Of a DNA stretch of 64,000 nt, positions 58,997 through 64,000 are shown in pieces. Within the stretch, counting starts at the first letter, position 1, and every line of letters begins with the position of its first letter. Below the pieces are notes generated by a model. That model saw only the letters and a list, made by a program, of their open reading frames with translations. It did not search any database and was not told the DNA's origin. The stretch is from positions 744,001 through 808,000 of the forward strand of contig NZ_QDGZ01000001.1 of the NCBI RefSeq assembly GCF_003076135.1, given 5' to 3'. Origin of the DNA: Nocardioides gansuensis. GTDB taxonomy: Bacteria > Actinomycetota > Actinomycetes > Propionibacteriales > Nocardioidaceae. The position numbers and the translations under genes were made by a program.

Positions 58997-59908
58997 TCAG
59001 CGGCGCAGGGCGGCGAGGATCCGGCGGGCCCGGGCGCCGGGGTGCCAGAAACTGCCCTCCTCGACCAGGTATTCCTCGCAGACCCCGCCGACTCGCAACA
59101 CGTCACCCCAGCGCGTCTGCACCAGCAGCATCTGGTTGTAGTAGTCCTCGAACTGACCGCCGCACGCCGGGTCCTTGAAGTGCTCCTGGTCCACGGTGTT
59201 GCGGGCCAGGTCCTCCAGCAGTACGCCGAGCTGGCGGCGCGGCACTTCTGCGGACCGCCACAGCGGGGCAGACGGGGCGTCGGGATGCCAGCAGGAGACC
59301 GCGCGCACGCCATCGGCAAGGGAGCCGGTCAGTGAGGGGGCCGGGCCGAGGGGTTCGTCGGCGTTGCAGTCGATCGGGGCGTTGGCGAGGCGACGGGGTG
59401 GCTCGCGGCCCTCGCGGCGTGCCTCGATGCGGGCGATGAAGTCCTCCAGGAGCACCTCGGCGCCGTCGTACGACGTGCCACCGACCTCGACGTCGCCGCA
59501 GCCGCCGGTGTCCCCGGACACCGAGGTCACGTCGCCGTCCGCCGTGGCGAGCAGGATCGTGTAGCCGTGGCCCCCCTGCGCCGTGCAGTAGTGGCCGTCG
59601 TCCGGCACCGGTTCGAGGCCGTTGATGGTCTCGACCAGGCCGGCGACGCCGTCGGTGAGGTCCTCCTGGGGAGGGCGCCACGCGAGGGAGCTGCTCACCT
59701 CGCAGATGCGGGCCTTCACGAAGTCGTTCGGCAGCGGCAGCCCCTCGGCCGGCTCGGCCGACCAGCCGCAGACCAGCCGGCCCGGCCTCCCGGTCGCCGA
59801 TTCCGAGGCCGACGGCGCGGTCGCCGTCGGCTCGTCGGACGACTCCTCGTCCGACCCCGCCGTGCACCCGGCCAGCACCAGCACGCCGACGAACAGCAAC
59901 CCCCTCAT
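58997..59908 (-). CDS. Lipoprotein of unknown function
   Basis: 303 residues. The signal peptide ends in the lipobox VLAGC, followed by a Ser/Glu/Thr linker and a domain of about 250 residues with eight cysteines (for example LVCGWS, ARICEV, HYCTAQ, GGCGD, DPACGGQFE, GGVCEEY), suggesting disulfides in the outer space. The family is not recognised. The ATG at 59908 is six bases after a GATCAT hexamer and gives a clean lipoprotein signal; upstream the frame is open to 60370 but overlaps the ABC gene. It converges on the small exported protein gene. Confidence 0.82.
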   Translation of the reverse strand: MRGLLFVGVLVLAGCTAGSDEESSDEPTATAPSASESATGRPGRLVCGWSAEPAEGLPLPNDFVKARICEVSSSLAWRPPQEDLTDGVAGLVETINGLEPVPDDGHYCTAQGGHGYTILLATADGDVTSVSGDTGGCGDVEVGGTSYDGAEVLLEDFIARIEARREGREPPRRLANAPIDCNADEPLGPAPSLTGSLADGVRAVSCWHPDAPSAPLWRSAEVPRRQLGVLLEDLARNTVDQEHFKDPACGGQFEDYYNQMLLVQTRWGDVLRVGGVCEEYLVEEGSFWHPGARARRILAALRR

Positions 59909-59997
59909 GTCCGGATGATCCGCCCGCCGAGACTGCTCCGCGAGGGCCAGCACGAGATCGAAGCCGAGTCGTGACTCGCCCGCAGCCCCGAAGGAGG

Positions 59998-61746
59998 TCA
60001 GGAGCCGCGGCCATGCCAGGAGTCCCACAGCGCGGCGTACGAACCACCCGCGGCGACCAGCTCGTCGTGCGAGCCGAACTCCGTGATCACGCCGTCCTCG
60101 ACCACCGCCACCCTGTCGGCGTCGTGCGCCGAGAAGAGCCGGTGGGCGATCGCGATGACCGTGCGGCCGTGCAGCACGGCCGCGAGCGAGCGCTCGAGGT
60201 GGCGGGCGGCGCGGGGGTCGATGAGCGAGGTGGCCTCGTCGAGCACCAGGGTGTGCGGGTCGGCGAGCACCAGCCGGGCCAGGGCGACCTGCTGGGCCTG
60301 GGCCGCTGTGAGCGCGCGCCGCCCGGAGCCGACCATCGTGTCCAGGCCGTCTGGCAGGGCGTCGACCCACTCGAGCGCGTCCACCGCGTCGAGCGCCGCG
60401 CGGATCTCGACGTCACCCGCACCGGGGGGCGCCGCGAGCGCGAGGTTCTCCCGCAGCGTGCCGACGAAGACGTGGTGCTCCTGGGTGACGAGCGCGACGT
60501 GCCCGCGCAGGTCACCGAGGGGAAGCTCGACCAGCCCGACGTCGCCGACGGTGACCGACCCGGTGCGCGGGGGATGGATCCCGGCCAGCAGCCGGCCGAG
60601 GGTCGACTTGCCCGCACCCGACGGGCCGACCATCGCGATCCGCTCGCCGACCCCGACGTCGAGGTCGACGCCGTGCAGGACGTCGCGCCCCTCGACGTAC
60701 GAGAACCGCACGTCCCGCGCCTCGAGCTTCTCGTCGAGCGGCTGCGCGCCGGAGACCTCGCGGTCGTCGGGCACCAGCGCGACGCCGAGCAGCCGGGATA
60801 GCGACGCCGCGCCCATCTGCAGCTCGTCCAGGATCGCCACGAGGCGCTCGACCGGGTCGATCAGCATCTGCACGTAGAGCGTCGCCGCCGTGACCTCGCC
60901 GAGCGTCACCTGGCCGCGCGTGTAGAGCCAGCCCCCGAACAGCAGCGTGCCGACCATGGGCAGGAGATAGCTGACCTCCATCGCCGGGAAGAACGCCGTC
61001 CGCAGCCTCAGCGTGTAACGCTCCGCGTCGTAGGAGTCGGCACAGTCCGTGTCGGCCGCGTCGATCCGCTGCCGTCCGAGCCCGAGCGCCTCGACGGTGC
61101 GGGCCCCTTCGACGGTGTCCGCGAGCGTGGCGTTGATCTGGGAGTACGACGCGGACTCGCGGAGGTAGCCGTCCTTGGCCCGGGCGAGGTACCACCGCAG
61201 GCCGACGGCCAGGGGAGGTACGGCGAGCAGGCAGGGCAGCGCGACCCACCACCCCACGCTGAGGGCCGCGGCGAAGATCAGCACCGCCGAGACGACGGCG
61301 ATGGTCCACTCCGGCAGCGCCCACCGGGTCGTCCAGCTGAGCTGCTCCACGTCGCGGCTGGTGCGGGTGAGCAGGTCGCCCGACCCTGCGGCCTCCACCG
61401 TGCCGACCGGGAGGTCGAGGGTGTGGGCGACGAAGTCCTCGCGCAGCTCGGCCAGCACCTGCTCGCCGAGCACCTGGCTCCGGTAGCGGGCGTAGCGGGT
61501 GAGCACCGTCTGGATCAGCAGGAACAGCGCCAGCAGCGGGGCGATCCGGTCGACGTGGGCCAGCGTCGTGCCCTCCTCGACCGCCTCCACCAGTCCGCCC
61601 AGCAGCCGGGGAGCGGCCAGGGAGGCCGCGGCGGCGAGGACGTGCAGCCCGACGGCGCTGCCGAGCAGCCGCGGATGACGGCGCGCGAGCTCCAGGGCAT
61701 AGCGGCGGACCGAGGGCCCGTCGGCGACCGGCAGGGCGGGGCTCAT
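59998..61746 (-). CDS. ABC exporter half-transporter, subunit with intact Walker A but altered signature motif
   Basis: 582 residues: a six-helix type IV transmembrane domain (about 20-320) then a nucleotide-binding domain. Walker A (GPSGAGKST, near 372), Q-loop VTQEHHV, Walker B TLVLDEATSLID and the His of IAHRL are normal, but the signature motif is LTAAQAQQ instead of LSGGQ. It overlaps the partner gene by four bases (ATGA), so the two make a heterodimer. In such dimers each ATP site uses Walker A of one subunit and the signature of the other. Substrate unknown. Confidence 0.92.
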   Translation of the reverse strand: MSPALPVADGPSVRRYALELARRHPRLLGSAVGLHVLAAAASLAAPRLLGGLVEAVEEGTTLAHVDRIAPLLALFLLIQTVLTRYARYRSQVLGEQVLAELREDFVAHTLDLPVGTVEAAGSGDLLTRTSRDVEQLSWTTRWALPEWTIAVVSAVLIFAAALSVGWWVALPCLLAVPPLAVGLRWYLARAKDGYLRESASYSQINATLADTVEGARTVEALGLGRQRIDAADTDCADSYDAERYTLRLRTAFFPAMEVSYLLPMVGTLLFGGWLYTRGQVTLGEVTAATLYVQMLIDPVERLVAILDELQMGAASLSRLLGVALVPDDREVSGAQPLDEKLEARDVRFSYVEGRDVLHGVDLDVGVGERIAMVGPSGAGKSTLGRLLAGIHPPRTGSVTVGDVGLVELPLGDLRGHVALVTQEHHVFVGTLRENLALAAPPGAGDVEIRAALDAVDALEWVDALPDGLDTMVGSGRRALTAAQAQQVALARLVLADPHTLVLDEATSLIDPRAARHLERSLAAVLHGRTVIAIAHRLFSAHDADRVAVVEDGVITEFGSHDELVAAGGSYAALWDSWHGRGS

Positions 61747-63455
61747 GCCGGCACCTCCGCGTCGCGCGTGACGACGGCCCGATAGCCGGGGCAGCTCTCG
61801 AGCAGCTCGGCGTGGGTGCCGGTCGCGACGACCCGGCCGTCCTCGAGGTAGGCGACCTCGTCGGCGGTGTCGAGGAGCAGCGGGCTCATGGTCGTCACCA
61901 CGGTGGTGCGGCCGCCCCGGTGCTCCCGCAGCCGCGCCGCGATCCGGGCCTCGGTGTGCGCGTCGACGGCAGAGGTGGGCTCCACGAGCACCAGCACCTC
62001 GGGGTCGGACGTGAGCGCCCGCGCGAGCACGAGCCGCTGGCGCTGGCCACCTGAGAACGTGCGGCCCTTCTCGGTCACCGCGGTGTCCAGGCCCTCGGGC
62101 AGCGCCTCGAGGATGTCGTCGGCCGAGGCGGTGAAGAGGGCCAGGTCGACGCCGCCGCGGCCGCCCACGTCGAGCCGCTCTCCGAGCGGGCCGGAGAAGA
62201 GCTGGGCGCCGGTGTCGCTGACCACGATCCGGCTGCGCACCTCGGCCCGGGCTAGCCCGGTCAGGGGTACGCCGCCGAGCGTGACGTCGTCGTCGACCTC
62301 CTCGCCGGCCAGGCCGAGCCGGTCGGCCAGGTGGGCCGACTCGTCCGGGCTGTCGGAGACGACCGCCAGGAGCCGGCCGGCGCGGACCAGCAGCCCCGAC
62401 CGGGCGTCGTACAGGTCGGAGCCCGGAGGCGGTGACGGCAGCAACGTCTCCGGGTCGGTGACGTCGGGTGTCAGCGAGAGGACGCGGCAGACCCGGCGCG
62501 CGGACACGCGTGCACGGATCAGCTTGTTGGCGAACTCGGTGACCGTGCGCAGGGGGATCATCAGGAACGCGGAGTAGCCGTAGAAGGCGACCAGCTCGCC
62601 CGCGGTGATCTCGCCCGCGACGGCGGAGGGGGCGCCGAGCCAGACCACGAGCACCACGAACGTGCCGGGCAGCAAGACCTGGAGGGCGTCCAGAAGCGAC
62701 TGCACCTTGGCGACCTGCACGCCGGCCTGGCGGGTGGTCTGCGACTCGCGGCGGTAGCGGGCGAGGAAGACCTGCTCGCCGCCGATGCCCCGCAGCACCC
62801 GCAGGCCGCCGACGATGTCGGCCGCGGTGCTGGCGAGCTCGCCCATCAGCTGGCGCTGGTGCGCGCTGCGGGCCTGCAGCGGGCGCAGCAGGGGACCCAC
62901 GAGCAGCATCAGCACGGGCACGCCGCACAGGACGACCACGCCGAGCGTGACCGAGGTCGACAGCAGGATCACGGAGACCAGCAGGAAGGACACGACCGCG
63001 CCGGCGAAGCGCGCGGAGATGTCCATGACCTGGCCGAGGTGGGAGATGTCGCTGCTGCCGATCGAGACGACCTCACCGGTCGAGACCTTGCGCGGCAGCG
63101 TGCCGCCGAGGTGCACGGCCTGGCGGGTCACCAGCTGGACGGTGCGGTAGGCCGCGATCAGCCAGTTGGTCACCGCGAAGCGGTGGCGCATGATCCCGGC
63201 GACCGCGTAGACGAGCCCGACACCGAGCATCACGCCCGCCCACAGCACCAGCTGCCGGGTGTCGCGGGCAGCCACACCGCGGTCGATCGCCCGGCCCAGC
63301 ACGGCGGGCATCACCGCCTGCGCGGACATCGTGAGGATGCCGAAGATCATCCCGCCGAGCAGCGTCTGCCACTGGCCCCGGGCCATCCACCACAGGAAGC
63401 GTCCCGGCCCTCGATGGTCGGCGACGCCGGGGTGGTCGAGGGGCAGGGAGCGCAC
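61743..63455 (-). CDS. ABC exporter half-transporter, subunit with degenerate Walker A, Walker B and switch His
   Basis: 570 residues, with a six-helix membrane domain and a nucleotide-binding domain that has lost its own ATP-binding motifs. The P-loop position reads VVSDSPDESAHL (about 360-372), Walker B is VLVLVEPTSAVD with Val in place of the first Asp, and the switch region is VTTMSPL with no His. The signature FSGGQRQR (near 462) is intact and would serve the partner's Walker A. GTG 63455 is preferred over GTG 63509 because TAGGGT (complement of 63463-63468) lies seven bases upstream, as in other leaderless genes here. Confidence 0.9.
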   Translation of the reverse strand: MRSLPLDHPGVADHRGPGRFLWWMARGQWQTLLGGMIFGILTMSAQAVMPAVLGRAIDRGVAARDTRQLVLWAGVMLGVGLVYAVAGIMRHRFAVTNWLIAAYRTVQLVTRQAVHLGGTLPRKVSTGEVVSIGSSDISHLGQVMDISARFAGAVVSFLLVSVILLSTSVTLGVVVLCGVPVLMLLVGPLLRPLQARSAHQRQLMGELASTAADIVGGLRVLRGIGGEQVFLARYRRESQTTRQAGVQVAKVQSLLDALQVLLPGTFVVLVVWLGAPSAVAGEITAGELVAFYGYSAFLMIPLRTVTEFANKLIRARVSARRVCRVLSLTPDVTDPETLLPSPPPGSDLYDARSGLLVRAGRLLAVVSDSPDESAHLADRLGLAGEEVDDDVTLGGVPLTGLARAEVRSRIVVSDTGAQLFSGPLGERLDVGGRGGVDLALFTASADDILEALPEGLDTAVTEKGRTFSGGQRQRLVLARALTSDPEVLVLVEPTSAVDAHTEARIAARLREHRGGRTTVVTTMSPLLLDTADEVAYLEDGRVVATGTHAELLESCPGYRAVVTRDAEVPA

Positions 63456-63575
63456 TCCTGCCACCCTACGGAGCGCCGCTTCCCGCCTCACCTGATTTAC
63501 GGCGCTCACCCAGCCCTCACGCGCCGTTCACCGCGGCGCCACGCCCACGCCGTACGGCGCCCGGACGATGCCGGG

Positions 63576-64000
63576 GTGACTGTGACCCGGGAGTCCGAGG
63601 TCCTCGACCGCGCGGCCAGCCTCGTGGTCACGCCTGCAGTGGTCGCGCACCGGGGCGCCAGCGGACACCGGCCCGAGCACACGCTCGAGTCCTACCGCAC
63701 CGCCATCCGGATGGGCGTCGACGACATCGAGCTCGACCTCGTGATCACCCGCGACGGCGTGCTCGTCGCCCGCCACGAGTCGGAGATCTCCCGCACCACC
63801 GACGTCGCCGGCCGCCCGGAGTTCGCCCACCTCCGCACGACGCGGACCATCGACGGCATCGAGCTCACCGGCTGGTTCGTGGAGGACTTCACCCTCGCGG
63901 AGCTGAAGACCCTGGCCGCCCGCGAGCGGATGCCGGGCACCCGCCCCGACAACACGGCGTACGACGGGGCCGAGGGCATCCCCACCTTCAACGAGGTGCT
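63576..64000 (+). CDS. Glycerophosphodiester phosphodiesterase, 5' part (continues beyond window)
   Basis: The first 141 residues of a GDPD enzyme, which cleaves glycerophosphodiesters to glycerol-3-phosphate and an alcohol. The catalytic motif AHRGASGHRPEHTLESY and the metal-binding DDIELDLVITRDGVLVARHE are present. The frame is open to the right edge. GTG 63576 lies six bases after GACGAT (63564-63569); the in-frame GTG at 63582 is an alternative. It has no clear signal peptide in the visible part. It is divergent from the ABC exporter pair. Confidence 0.9.
   Translation, partial: MTVTRESEVLDRAASLVVTPAVVAHRGASGHRPEHTLESYRTAIRMGVDDIELDLVITRDGVLVARHESEISRTTDVAGRPEFAHLRTTRTIDGIELTGWFVEDFTLAELKTLAARERMPGTRPDNTAYDGAEGIPTFNEV

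Noticed and set aside
60087-60617. Separate small ATPase-like frame within the ABC exporter gene
   Set aside because: It is an out-of-frame reading of the nucleotide-binding domain and has no valid motifs.

Overview
The window is chromosomal DNA from a very GC-rich actinobacterium. The codon use, the His-rich GroEL with CIRCE operators, the coaA/glmS/acpS/alr/tsa gene order, guaB-guaB3, gabD2-type aldehyde dehydrogenase and an AfsR-like SARP all fit the Nocardioidaceae, most likely Nocardioides or a close relative; this is inference from gene content. I see no tRNA, rRNA, insertion sequence, phage gene or CRISPR array.

Layout. 1-8.5 kb: 3' part of an ABC-F ATPase, a VOC protein, an HtrA-like protease and a very large secreted alpha-amylase/pullulanase gene interrupted by a one-base frameshift at about 7260. 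8.6-23.7 kb: housekeeping core with gltA, rplM-rpsI-glmM, an LtrA-like membrane protein, coaA divergent from glmS, then acpS-nnrD-alr-hydrolase-tsaE-tsaB-rimI-tsaD as a tightly packed block for wall precursors and the t6A tRNA modification; TsaE carries a fused acetyltransferase domain. 23.7-28.6 kb: the most accessory-looking part, with a two-gene operon of low-complexity, ESX-like candidates, two related lipoproteins, and a sigma factor with a membrane-anchored partner. 28.7-34 kb: a GH3 lipoprotein, a methyltransferase and the groES-groEL operon behind two CIRCE operators and followed by a cluster of short inverted repeats. 34-47 kb: a membrane glycosyltransferase, an ACT-GNAT protein, guaB, guaB3, a NYN-LOTUS protein, glpD, a succinate-semialdehyde dehydrogenase, a GMC oxidoreductase and guaA. 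47-54 kb: small VOC protein, secreted or lipid-anchored proteins, an MMPL exporter and a LysM protein. 54-64 kb: a 1,414-residue membrane-spanning SARP/STAND/beta-propeller regulator divergent from a small exported protein with 11-bp-spaced heptamer boxes between them, a lipoprotein, a heterodimeric ABC exporter with complementary loss of ATP-site motifs, and the start of a GDPD gene.

Cross-cutting signals. Many genes here begin six to eight bases after a TANNNT or GANNNT hexamer with no ribosome binding site, the layout of leaderless transcripts; in three cases the TAG stop codon of the upstream gene is itself part of that -10 hexamer. A 19-21 base palindromic element recurs at two convergent gene ends, and a second, unrelated 25-base inverted repeat lies near 1.35 kb. 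Start codons were chosen with these promoter positions, Shine-Dalgarno sequences, overlaps and family start points in mind.
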